Source: Bacteroidaceae bacterium
GTDB lineage: Bacteria; Bacteroidota; Bacteroidia; Bacteroidales; Bacteroidaceae
Assembly (NCBI GenBank): GCA_021443285.1
Contig: JABUUG010000050.1
Location: 1-7,601 of the forward strand
Direction: 5' to 3'
DNA: 7,601 nt
Both the position numbers and the translations under genes were made by a program. This document shows, one piece after another, positions 1-7,323 of the stretch. The notes under the pieces are model-generated. The model was not told where the DNA came from. It ran no database searches and worked only from the letters and a program-made list of their open reading frames with translations. Position 1 is the first letter of the stretch. The number at the start of each line of letters is the position of its first letter.

Positions 1-470
1 TGCCATGGAACTTTGACTATACGGGGATGAACTTTGACGGGCTGTTCCTTGCAAACGGTCCGGGCGATCCAAACATGTGCAGCGATGCTGTGGAAATTAT
101 ACGAAAGCAGATGTCGGCATCAACAAAACCAATCTGCGGAATCTGTATGGGAAACCAGCTGCTTGCAAAGGCAGCGGGGGCTGACACCTACAAACTGAAA
201 TATGGGCACCGGTCACACAACCAACCTGTAAGACAGGTAGGTACGACAAACTGCTTCATCACATCGCAAAACCATGGCTATGCCGTAAATGCAAGAACTC
301 TTGACAGCGATTGGGAGGAACTCTTCGTCAACATGAATGATGGCTCTAACGAAGGAATAAAACATAAGACAAACAACTGGTTCTCAAGCCAGTTCCACCC
401 TGAAGCATGCTCCGGACCGTTAGACACAATGTTTCTGTTTGACAAATTTGTTCAAAAACTTCAGGAATAA
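1..470 (+). CDS. carA: Carbamoyl-phosphate synthase small subunit (glutaminase), 3' part
   Basis: This is the C-terminal part of CarA, the glutamine amidotransferase subunit that releases ammonia from glutamine and passes it to CarB in the cytoplasm. The gene enters from beyond the left edge. The first full codon is at base 3, and the reading frame is open through the ATG at 27, which is therefore internal (the preceding residues PWNFDYTG also fit the family). The class I glutaminase signatures are visible: NGPGDP at bases 54-71, the nucleophile motif GICMGNQ with its Cys codon at 144-146, and FHPEA with the catalytic His codon at 396-398 and the Glu two codons later. The segment KYGHRSHNQPV is also typical of CarA. 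The usual GICLGHQ carries Asn instead of His here, which I recall as normal in Bacteroidales CarA. It ends with TAA, 39 bases before carB. The catalytic residues are intact, so this is a working glutaminase half by sequence. Confidence 0.96.
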   Translation, partial: PWNFDYTGMNFDGLFLANGPGDPNMCSDAVEIIRKQMSASTKPICGICMGNQLLAKAAGADTYKLKYGHRSHNQPVRQVGTTNCFITSQNHGYAVNARTLDSDWEELFVNMNDGSNEGIKHKTNNWFSSQFHPEACSGPLDTMFLFDKFVQKLQE

Positions 471-509
471 CTTTCCACACTTCCATATTTCGACAACACA
501 ACAACTAAA

Positions 510-3500
510 ATGAAGGACGACAACATAAAGAAGGTGCTGCTTCTCGGTTCCGGCGCACTGAAAATCGGTGAGGCTGGGGAGTTTGACTATTCCGGATCAC
601 AGGCGCTGAAAGCTCTGAGAGAGGAAGGGGTGGAGACAGTACTTATAAATCCCAATATCGCAACAGTACAGACCTCAGAGGGTGTGGCAGACCACATATA
701 CTTCCTGCCAGTACAACCCTATTTCGTGGAACGTGTCATCGAAAAAGAGATGCCAGACGGCATCCTCCTCTCATTTGGAGGGCAAACGGCACTTAACTGT
801 GGAGTGGAACTCTACAAGAGTGGCGTACTTGAGGAATACAATCTCAAAGTGCTCGGTACACCAGTCAAGGCAATTATTGACACAGAAGACCGAGAGCTCT
901 TTGTAGAAAGACTTGATGAGATTAGCGTAAAGACGATAAAATCACAGGCTTGCGACAATGTGGGCGATGCCAGAAAAGCGGCAAAGGAACTGGGCTATCC
1001 TGTAATAATACGTGCCGCATACGCTTTAGGAGGTCTTGGATCTGGCTTTTGCGACAACGAAGAGGAACTGAACAAACTGGCGGAAAAGGCTTTTGCGTTC
1101 TCGCCACAGGTGCTCGTAGAGAAAAGCCTGAAGGGATGGAAGGAGATTGAATATGAGGTGGTACGCGACAGGTATGACAACTGCATAACTGTCTGCAATA
1201 TGGAAAATTTTGACCCTCTCGGCATACACACAGGAGAGTCGATAGTCATAGCACCCTCTCAGACCCTCACCAATTCAGAATACCACAAGCTGCGCTCTCT
1301 CGCTATAAAAATAATACGGCATATAGGTATAGTGGGGGAGTGCAATGTGCAGTATGCGTTTGACCCTGTATCGGAAGACTACCGCGTGATAGAGGTTAAT
1401 GCAAGACTCTCACGTTCTTCTGCATTGGCTTCAAAAGCAACAGGTTACCCGCTTGCTTTTGTCGCTGCAAAACTCGGCATGGGCTATGGTCTCTTTGAAT
1501 TGAACAACTCCGTAACGAAGACTACATCTGCCTTCTTTGAACCAGCACTTGACTATGTGGTGTGCAAGATTCCAAGATGGGATTTATCCAAGTTCCGAGG
1601 TGTTGACCGCGAACTCGGTTCTTCAATGAAGTCTGTCGGGGAGGTAATGGCAATCGGCCGAACCTTTGAGGAAGCTATCCAGAAAGGTCTGCGAATGATA
1701 GGGCAGGGCATGCATGGCTTTGTAGAGAACAAGGAGTTGCAGATAGATGATATCGATGCGGCATTGAGGGTTCCTACAGACAAACGTATATTCCTTATTT
1801 CCAAAGCGATGCACAAGGACTATACGGTTGACCAGATACACGAACTGACAAAAATAGACAAGTGGTTCTTGTATAAACTGAAGCACATAATTGACATTGA
1901 TGAGCGTTTGAAAGCGTGTCCCAACGTGAATGTACTGGACAGGGAATTGCTGCGCGAGGCGAAGATATATGGTTTTACAGACTTCCAGATAGCGCGTGCA
2001 TTGAGGATAGAAAAGGACACCCAGAGCTTCCAGCAGGCAAGCAGCGTAATACGTGCATTGAGAAAGGGCTACGGAATAGTGCCATGGGTGAAACAGATAG
2101 ACACTCTTGCCGCGGAATATCCGGCACAAACAAACTATCTGTATCTGACATACCTGGCATCTGCACACGACATAATGTTTGAACAGGACAGACGTTCAAT
2201 CATCGTACTGGGTTCCGGAGCCTATCGCATAGGCTCATCGGTAGAGTTTGACTGGTGCGGTGTACAGGCATTGAACACTATCAGGAAAGAAGGGTACCGG
2301 TCTGTGATGATAAACTATAATCCCGAAACCGTCTCCACAGACTATGACATGTGCGACCGTCTGTATTTCGATGAGCTTACATTTGAGCGTGTTATGGATA
2401 TCTGCGAGCTTGAAATGCCTCGAGGTGTAATAGTTTCCACGGGAGGACAGATACCGAACAACTTGGCTCTCAGGCTGGATGAGCAGAGAATGCCTATACT
2501 TGGTACTCAGGCAAAGGACATTGACCGGGCAGAGGATCGTGCGAAATTCTCCAGCATGCTCAACAGGAATGGCATTGACCAACCGGAATGGAGTGCACTG
2601 ACCAGCATGAAGGAGATAGACAGGTTTATCGACAGGGTAGGGTTCCCCGTTCTTGTACGCCCATCTTATGTTCTGTCGGGTGCTGCAATGAATGTCTGCT
2701 CAAACAAGGATGAACTGGAGAAATTCCTTGAACTGGCTGCCAATGTAAGCGAAGACCATCCTGTTGTGGTTTCAAAATTCCTCATGCAGGCAAAGGAGAT
2801 AGAGATGGATGCGGTTGCAAAAAACGGCGAGATAATCGCATACGCCATATCAGAACACGTTGAGTTTGCTGGTGTACACTCAGGTGATGCAACTATACAG
2901 TTTCCTCCTCAGAAGCTTTATGTGGAAACTGTCCGCAGGATAAAGCGGATTTCTCGACAGATAGCAAAGGAGCTTCATATCTCCGGACCTTTCAATATCC
3001 AGTATCTTGCAAAGGACAATGACATAAAGGTTATTGAATGTAATCTCAGGGCTTCACGTTCGTTCCCGTTCGTATCTAAAGTGTTAAAGATTAATCTTAT
3101 AGACCTTGCCACAAGAGTGATGCTTGGTCTTCCTGTGGAGAAGCCACACGAGAACCTCTTCGACCTTGACTATGTCGGTATAAAGGCATCGCAATTCTCT
3201 TTCAACCGTCTGCAGAAAGCAGACCCTGTATTAGGCGTCGATATGGCATCCACTGGCGAAGTTGGATGTATTGGAGAGGACACAAGCACGGCTTTGCTGA
3301 AAAGTATGCTGTCTGTAGGATTCCGCATACCCAAAAAGAATATTCTTCTCTCTACAGGAGGCGCCAAACAGAAGGTTGCCATGCTTGACGCGGCAAGACA
3401 GCTTGTGGCAAACGGATACAGACTGTATGCTACAGGTGGAACATCGGATTTCCTTAAGAAAAACGAAATTCCAAACACCCTTGTATATTGGCCGTCAGAG

Positions 3501-3752
3501 ATTGGAGAAAACGGCGAGCTTATGCAGCCACAAGCACTTGACATGCTTCACAGCCACAACATAGACATGGTCGTAAATATTCCGAAGAATCTGACAGTGC
3601 GGGAAATTGGAAACGGATACAAAATCCGCCGTGCAGCAATAGATTTAAATATCCCGCTGCTGACAAACTCACGTCTTGCCGCAGCATTTATAAATGCCTT
3701 CTGCAAGATTAGTCTTGAAAACATAGATATTAAAGCTTGGGACGAATATTGA
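510..3752 (+). CDS. carB: Carbamoyl-phosphate synthase large subunit
   Basis: CarB makes carbamoyl phosphate from bicarbonate, CarA-derived ammonia and two ATP, for pyrimidine and arginine synthesis. It is full length (1080 aa; the family is usually about 1070). The first synthetase half starts with GSGALKIGEAGEFDYSGSQA (13-32), then an ATP-grasp domain with RAAYALGG (168-175) and metal ligands in IEVNARLSR (E295, N297). A linking/oligomerisation region follows (roughly 405-555). The second half starts near VLGSGAYRIGSSVEFDW (from 566), with RPSY (R717) and IECNLRASR (E843, N845). An MGS-like effector domain covers about 943-1080. Wording such as KIPRWDLSKF (353-362) and SRSFPFVSK is closer to eukaryotic CAD/CPS1 than to E. 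coli CarB. The effector domain keeps T975, T978 and W994 but has lost the Lys that E. coli uses to bind nucleotide. The start ATG has an A-rich leader and no Shine-Dalgarno sequence. It lies 39 bases after carA. Confidence 0.98.
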   Translation: MKDDNIKKVLLLGSGALKIGEAGEFDYSGSQALKALREEGVETVLINPNIATVQTSEGVADHIYFLPVQPYFVERVIEKEMPDGILLSFGGQTALNCGVELYKSGVLEEYNLKVLGTPVKAIIDTEDRELFVERLDEISVKTIKSQACDNVGDARKAAKELGYPVIIRAAYALGGLGSGFCDNEEELNKLAEKAFAFSPQVLVEKSLKGWKEIEYEVVRDRYDNCITVCNMENFDPLGIHTGESIVIAPSQTLTNSEYHKLRSLAIKIIRHIGIVGECNVQYAFDPVSEDYRVIEVNARLSRSSALASKATGYPLAFVAAKLGMGYGLFELNNSVTKTTSAFFEPALDYVVCKIPRWDLSKFRGVDRELGSSMKSVGEVMAIGRTFEEAIQKGLRMIGQGMHGFVENKELQIDDIDAALRVPTDKRIFLISKAMHKDYTVDQIHELTKIDKWFLYKLKHIIDIDERLKACPNVNVLDRELLREAKIYGFTDFQIARALRIEKDTQSFQQASSVIRALRKGYGIVPWVKQIDTLAAEYPAQTNYLYLTYLASAHDIMFEQDRRSIIVLGSGAYRIGSSVEFDWCGVQALNTIRKEGYRSVMINYNPETVSTDYDMCDRLYFDELTFERVMDICELEMPRGVIVSTGGQIPNNLALRLDEQRMPILGTQAKDIDRAEDRAKFSSMLNRNGIDQPEWSALTSMKEIDRFIDRVGFPVLVRPSYVLSGAAMNVCSNKDELEKFLELAANVSEDHPVVVSKFLMQAKEIEMDAVAKNGEIIAYAISEHVEFAGVHSGDATIQFPPQKLYVETVRRIKRISRQIAKELHISGPFNIQYLAKDNDIKVIECNLRASRSFPFVSKVLKINLIDLATRVMLGLPVEKPHENLFDLDYVGIKASQFSFNRLQKADPVLGVDMASTGEVGCIGEDTSTALLKSMLSVGFRIPKKNILLSTGGAKQKVAMLDAARQLVANGYRLYATGGTSDFLKKNEIPNTLVYWPSEIGENGELMQPQALDMLHSHNIDMVVNIPKNLTVREIGNGYKIRRAAIDLNIPLLTNSRLAAAFINAFCKISLENIDIKAWDEY

Positions 3753-3764
3753 CGTATCGCGATT

Positions 3765-3813
3765 ATGATAAATAGCAAAGGCTGAGTTGAAGGAAACTTA
3801 CAGGAAACATTTG
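3765..3813 (+). other. Ambiguous start region of phoH
   Basis: No ATG in the phoH frame is available near the expected N terminus. Two TTG codons (3787 and 3811) are possible starts, and the second gives an N terminus closer to the length I recall for homologues. An ATG at 3765, 12 bases after the carB stop, opens a different frame that ends at TGA 3783-3785 after six codons. Removing one G from the GG at 3780-3781 would join that ATG to the phoH frame and give [15 protein letters not shown]. Whether this reflects a sequencing error, a real indel or a genuine TTG start cannot be decided from this window. Confidence 0.5.
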
Positions 3814-4761
3814 AAGGAGCTTACAATAATACTGAATGATGCTTCCCCGGCAGACTTTTATGGTATCGGGAACTGTAATCTTCAGATGTTGCGGTCGCTT
3901 TACCCCAAGGTGAGGTTTGTCGGTCGCGACAATGTACTGAAGCTTTACGGTGACGAGTCGGAACTGCGCATAGTTAAAAGTGTGATAGAAGGTATGGAGG
4001 CCCATCTGTACCGACACAACAAGATTTGTCATGAGGATATTCTTGAGATATACAATGGCAGAAAACCGAATGAAAGTGTAAAGGACGATGTAATCATCTA
4101 TAACATGAGCGGTCGTCCGATTATTGCGAAGAGCGAAAATCAGCGTGCTCTTGTAAGTGCCTTTGAGAATAAGGATATTGTATTTGCTGTAGGTCCCGCT
4201 GGGACAGGTAAGACCTATCTGGGGATTGCTCTTGCTGTGAGGTTATTGAAATCCAAGTGTGTTAAAAGGATTATCCTGTCACGTCCTGCAGTTGAGGCTG
4301 GCGAGAAGCTTGGTTTTCTTCCGGGTGATATGCGTGATAAGATAGACCCTTATCTGCAGCCTTTGTATGATGCCTTGGAGGATATGATTCCTTCCAGTCG
4401 TCTTCATGAGTTGATTGAAAGGAAGGTGATAGAGATAGCTCCTCTTGCGTTTATGCGTGGCAGGACACTATCTGACGCAGTTGTTATACTTGATGAGGCT
4501 CAGAACACGACTCGGTCGCAGTTCCGGATGTTCATAACTCGTATGGGCTGGAACACAAAGATGATAATCACCGGTGACACCCAGCAGACTGACTTGCCTA
4601 GGAACTCAAGTAGTGGTTTGGTGGAGGCACTGGAAACACTCTCTGACATTGATGACATAGCGATTGTACGTATGTCCAAGAAAGATATACAGCGCCATCA
4701 TCTTGTAAACAAAATAGTAGCGGCATACGAAAGAAAGGATGAGACAGAAAAAAACAAATAA
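3787..4761 (+). CDS. phoH: PhoH-family ATPase (YbeZ-like)
   Basis: This is a cytoplasmic P-loop ATPase of the PhoH family, related to the nucleotide-binding part of superfamily 1 helicases. Family members are linked to RNA metabolism and often to the YbeY endoribonuclease; the exact substrate here is not known. A Walker A motif GPAGTGKT lies at 136-143 and a Walker B motif VVILDEAQN at 232-240. Family blocks [18 protein letters not shown] and [13 protein letters not shown] lie between them, and a sensor-like [11 protein letters not shown] follows. The first 100 or so residues form the N-terminal domain seen in Bacteroidales PhoH. The start is uncertain: an in-frame TAA at 3769-3771 limits the gene upstream, and the only candidates near the expected N terminus are TTG at 3787 (324 aa) and TTG at 3811 (316 aa). 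The next gene, purC, starts 11 bases after the stop, which suggests cotranscription. Confidence 0.93.
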   Translation: MKETYRKHLKELTIILNDASPADFYGIGNCNLQMLRSLYPKVRFVGRDNVLKLYGDESELRIVKSVIEGMEAHLYRHNKICHEDILEIYNGRKPNESVKDDVIIYNMSGRPIIAKSENQRALVSAFENKDIVFAVGPAGTGKTYLGIALAVRLLKSKCVKRIILSRPAVEAGEKLGFLPGDMRDKIDPYLQPLYDALEDMIPSSRLHELIERKVIEIAPLAFMRGRTLSDAVVILDEAQNTTRSQFRMFITRMGWNTKMIITGDTQQTDLPRNSSSGLVEALETLSDIDDIAIVRMSKKDIQRHHLVNKIVAAYERKDETEKNK

Positions 4762-4772
4762 AAAATACATAT

Positions 4773-5726
4773 ATGAAAACATTGACACAAACTAACTATT
4801 CGTTTCCCAACCAGAAAGGTGTTTATCATGGCAAGGTGCGTGATGTGTACAACATCGACGATGACAAGATTGTGATGATTGCTACTGACAGGATTTCTGC
4901 CTTTGACACAGTGCTACCAAAGGGTATTCCTTTCAAGGGCCAGGTTCTAAACCAAATAGCTTCGAAATTCCTTGATGCTTGTAGTGACATATGCCCGAAC
5001 TGGAAGCTTGCCACTCCGGATCCAATGGTAACGATCGGGCTGAAGTGCGAAGGTTTCCGTGTGGAGATGATTATCCGGTCTATTCTGACGGGTTCTGCCT
5101 GGCGTGAGTATAAAAACGGCTGCCGTGAACTTTGCGGTGTGAGTCTTCCTGATGGTATGAGGGAGAATGAGCGTTTCCCTGAACCTATCATAACTCCTAC
5201 GACAAAAGCAGAGGAGGGTCATGACATGAACATCTCAAAGGAGGAGATTATAAGCCAAGGGCTTGTGAGCAAAGATGATTATGAGTTGATGGAGGATTAT
5301 ACCCGGAAGATATTCAAGCGTGGTCAGCAGATTGCCGCAAAACAAGGACTTATTCTGGTGGATACCAAGTATGAGTTCGGCAAACGTGATGGCAAGGTTT
5401 ATCTGATTGATGAAATCCACACTCCGGACTCAAGCCGCTATTTCTATGCTGACGGATATGAGGAGAGGTTTGAAAAGGGTGAGGCACAGAAGCAGTTGTC
5501 AAAGGAATTTGTCCGACAATGGCTGATTGACCACAATTTCATGAACGAACCGGGACAGGTATTGCCTGAAATTACTGACGATTATGCAGAGTCTGTGAGC
5601 GAGAGATACATAGAGCTTTACGAACACATTACCGGAGAGGAGTTTGTAAAGAATATTTCTGAGGAAAACTTGGAGACCCGAATAGAGGAGAACGTCAAGA
5701 AATGGCTGAATGACAATAATGAATAG
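4773..5726 (+). CDS. purC: SAICAR synthetase (phosphoribosylaminoimidazole-succinocarboxamide synthase)
   Basis: PurC catalyses the ATP-dependent joining of aspartate to CAIR to give SAICAR in de novo purine synthesis; it is cytoplasmic. The protein is 317 aa, matching the longer form common in Bacteroidales rather than the roughly 240-aa E. coli type. Family motifs are all present in order: YHGKVRDVY (18-26, ATP-binding glycine-lysine region), DRISAFD (39-45), GSAWREY (107-113), [19 protein letters not shown] and [11 protein letters not shown] (213-223). No key motif is missing. The ATG is preceded by AAATAAAAAATACATAT, an A-rich leader with no Shine-Dalgarno sequence, which is usual in Bacteroidetes. 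It starts 11 bases after phoH and stops 6 bases before ubiE, so it looks like an internal gene of an operon. A second purine gene, purM, lies about 1.6 kb downstream. Confidence 0.97.
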   Translation: MKTLTQTNYSFPNQKGVYHGKVRDVYNIDDDKIVMIATDRISAFDTVLPKGIPFKGQVLNQIASKFLDACSDICPNWKLATPDPMVTIGLKCEGFRVEMIIRSILTGSAWREYKNGCRELCGVSLPDGMRENERFPEPIITPTTKAEEGHDMNISKEEIISQGLVSKDDYELMEDYTRKIFKRGQQIAAKQGLILVDTKYEFGKRDGKVYLIDEIHTPDSSRYFYADGYEERFEKGEAQKQLSKEFVRQWLIDHNFMNEPGQVLPEITDDYAESVSERYIELYEHITGEEFVKNISEENLETRIEENVKKWLNDNNE

Positions 5727-5732
5727 AGAGTA

Positions 5733-6488
5733 ATGTACGGTCAGGAAAGGGTTTTGCCATATAATGAAAGTGAAGGTAAAGAGATTCAGGTAAGAAGGAT
5801 GTTTAATGGAATAGCAGGGAAATACGATACGCTAAACCATACTCTTTCTTTTGGAATTGATAAATATTGGCGTGAAAAGCTGATAAAGAATCTTCTCCCC
5901 TACTCCACCGAATTTTGCAATAATGGTCAGACGGTAGTTCTCGACATTGCGACGGGTACTGGTGATTTGGCGATACTTGCAGCACAGAAGCTGAAGGCAT
6001 GCAGCGTTGTGGGTGTAGATATCTCGGAAGGGATGATGGCAATAGGCAAAGGAAAAACTCGATCTATGGGATTGGAAGACGTGATAGACTTCAGAAAAGA
6101 AGATGCCTGTGTAATGTCTTTCAATGATTGTTCTTTTGACATTATTACGACTGCATTTGGGATAAGGAATTTTGCAGAACTTGACCGTTCTCTACTGGAG
6201 ATGTATCGTGTTCTTCGTAAAAATGGTGTGTTGGGCATACTTGAGTTATCGACCCCAACAATTTTTCCGATGAAGCAGTTGTTCAAGGTTTATTCGAATA
6301 TTTTTATGCCGATCATTGGCAAAATTGTTTCGGGGAATGGTGATGCTTACAGTTACCTTACACGCTCAATAGAAGCTTTCCCTCAGGCAGAGGAGATGTG
6401 TTTAATACTGAAGAAGGCGGGTTTCTCAGATGTTCTATATAAAAGGCTGACTATGGGGCTTTGCACGATGTATATAGTGCGGAAGTGA
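5733..6488 (+). CDS. ubiE: Demethylmenaquinone methyltransferase (MenG/UbiE family)
   Basis: This SAM-dependent C-methyltransferase performs the last step of menaquinone synthesis, methylating demethylmenaquinone. The Bacteroidetes generally use menaquinone, so the MenG role is more likely than ubiquinone synthesis. The protein is 251 aa, normal for the family. The UbiE signature near the N terminus reads MFNGIAGKYDTLNHTLSFGIDKYW. SAM-binding motif I is VLDIATGTGD (69-78), and the acidic residue that normally binds the SAM ribose is D96 in GVDISEGMM. The family block TTAFGIRNF is at 139-147, followed by YRVLRKNGVLGILELSTP. The C-terminal block runs YLTRSIEAFPQAEEM to LTMGLCTMYIVRK. It starts only 6 bases after the purC stop, with a weak purine stretch (AGAGAG) in front, which suggests translational coupling within the same transcript. 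The other men genes are not in view. Confidence 0.95.
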   Translation: MYGQERVLPYNESEGKEIQVRRMFNGIAGKYDTLNHTLSFGIDKYWREKLIKNLLPYSTEFCNNGQTVVLDIATGTGDLAILAAQKLKACSVVGVDISEGMMAIGKGKTRSMGLEDVIDFRKEDACVMSFNDCSFDIITTAFGIRNFAELDRSLLEMYRVLRKNGVLGILELSTPTIFPMKQLFKVYSNIFMPIIGKIVSGNGDAYSYLTRSIEAFPQAEEMCLILKKAGFSDVLYKRLTMGLCTMYIVRK

Positions 6489-6494
6489 CATAAG

Positions 6495-6524
6495 TGGGAG
6501 TTAAAAGGAGTTAAGGGAGTTTAA
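6495..6524 (+). repeat. Three short GGAGTT-type direct repeats
   Basis: Directly after ubiE the sequence reads TGGGAGTTAA, AAGGAGTTAA, GGGAGTTTAA. This gives three copies of GGAGTT followed by A-rich ends, with starts at 6497, 6507 and 6516. The spacing is 10 and then 9 bases. The repeats lie wholly in the 80-base gap between ubiE and aroE. Similar GGAGTTAA strings seem familiar to me from intergenic regions of Prevotella-like genomes, but I cannot confirm that here. The function is unknown. Confidence 0.7.
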
Positions 6525-6543
6525 GACAAATGAATTTTTGTCT
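6524..6543 (+). terminator. Possible weak hairpin between ubiE and aroE
   Basis: AGACAAA (6524-6530) is the exact reverse complement of TTTGTCT (6537-6543), giving a 7-base stem with a 6-base loop (TGAATT). It is placed where an intrinsic terminator or attenuator for the upstream genes could be. The stem is short and AT-rich, and no run of T follows the stem, so it is a poor canonical terminator. It may be an RNA-processing or stability element, or chance. Confidence 0.25.
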
Positions 6544-6568
6544 GATAACCAACTAATAAATTAAGGTT

Positions 6569-7306
6569 ATGGATAAGTACGGACTGATAGGCTACCCTTT
6601 GGGGCATTCGTTTTCAAAACAGTTTTACAACCAGAAGTTTGCGAATGAGGGCATTGATGCGGAGTATTTGAATTTTGAGATTCCGTCAATTGATGACCTT
6701 CTTGAGGTGTTGGCGATGAATCCAGAGCTTCGTGGCCTGAATGTAACAATTCCGTATAAGGAAAAGGTTATGGAGTATCTTGACTATGTCAGTCCTGAGG
6801 CGCGTGCTATTGGTGCGGTGAACGTGATTCGCGTAGAGGTGAACGGTGGAAAGCTTGTGATGAAGGGGTATAACAGTGACGTTATCGGTTTTACAAGAAG
6901 CATAGAACCTTTGCTTAAGAAACACCATGAGAAGGCTCTGATACTTGGTACAGGGGGTGCCTCAAAGGCAGTTGCTTTCGGTCTGAAATCGTTAGGCGTA
7001 GATTCTGTATTTGTGAGCCGTAAGGAGCGCGTAGGCACTATCCAATATAGCCAGATTACGGAGGATGTGGTAAAGGAGTATAATGTAATAGTGAACTGCA
7101 CTCCTGTCGGCATGTTTCCTAATATAGACAACTGCCCGCCATTGCCTTACGAGGCTATGGATAGTCGTAATCTTCTCTATGATTTGATATATAATCCTGA
7201 CCAGACATTATTCATGAAGAATGGTGCCGGGTATGGTGCAAAAACAAAGAATGGACTTGAGATGCTTCTGCTTCAGGCATACGCAAATTTGGAGTTTTGG
7301 AAGTAA
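6569..7306 (+). CDS. aroE: Shikimate dehydrogenase
   Basis: AroE reduces 3-dehydroshikimate to shikimate with NADPH, the fourth step of the pathway to chorismate, in the cytoplasm. The protein is 245 aa, at the short end of the family but complete. The shikimate-binding GHSFSK is at 12-17. NVTIPYKEKV (58-67) carries the catalytic lysine K64, and YNSDVIGF (101-108) the catalytic aspartate D104; Ser replaces the more usual Thr between Asn and Asp. The nucleotide-binding loop GTGGASKA is at 127-134, and VSRK (149-152) follows where NADPH-preferring enzymes carry an Arg. NCTPVGM and the C-terminal NGLEMLLLQA complete the fold. AAGG just before the ATG is a weak ribosome-binding candidate with very short spacing. 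The 80-base gap upstream makes a separate promoter possible. Chorismate made through this pathway is also the precursor of menaquinone, which the product of the preceding ubiE gene completes. Confidence 0.96.
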   Translation: MDKYGLIGYPLGHSFSKQFYNQKFANEGIDAEYLNFEIPSIDDLLEVLAMNPELRGLNVTIPYKEKVMEYLDYVSPEARAIGAVNVIRVEVNGGKLVMKGYNSDVIGFTRSIEPLLKKHHEKALILGTGGASKAVAFGLKSLGVDSVFVSRKERVGTIQYSQITEDVVKEYNVIVNCTPVGMFPNIDNCPPLPYEAMDSRNLLYDLIYNPDQTLFMKNGAGYGAKTKNGLEMLLLQAYANLEFWK

Positions 7307-7323
7307 TAACGGACTAATAAAAA

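Noticed and set aside
141..161. Possible defect in CarA: Asn instead of His in the GICxGHQ motif
   Set aside because: The Cys nucleophile and the His/Glu pair are intact, and GICMGNQ-type motifs are what I remember from Bacteroidales CarA.
27..470. ATG at 27 as a true gene start
   Set aside because: The frame is open back to the window edge, and the residues before the Met fit CarA, so this Met is internal to a truncated gene.
1623..2168. 181-codon open frame on the minus strand inside carB
   Set aside because: It lies wholly opposite a conserved, full-length carB. Its translation is Cys/Tyr-rich, shows no recognisable domain, and looks like a shadow of carB codon use.
3763..4032. Minus-strand open frame overlapping the start of phoH
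   Set aside because: It overlaps conserved phoH coding sequence, and no motif or initiation signal supports it.
6533..6540. AATTTTTG as a Bacteroidetes -7 promoter box (TAnnTTTG) for aroE
   Set aside because: One base differs from the consensus, there is no convincing TTG-type -33 element about 20 bases upstream, and it overlaps the hairpin. It is too weak to list as a promoter.
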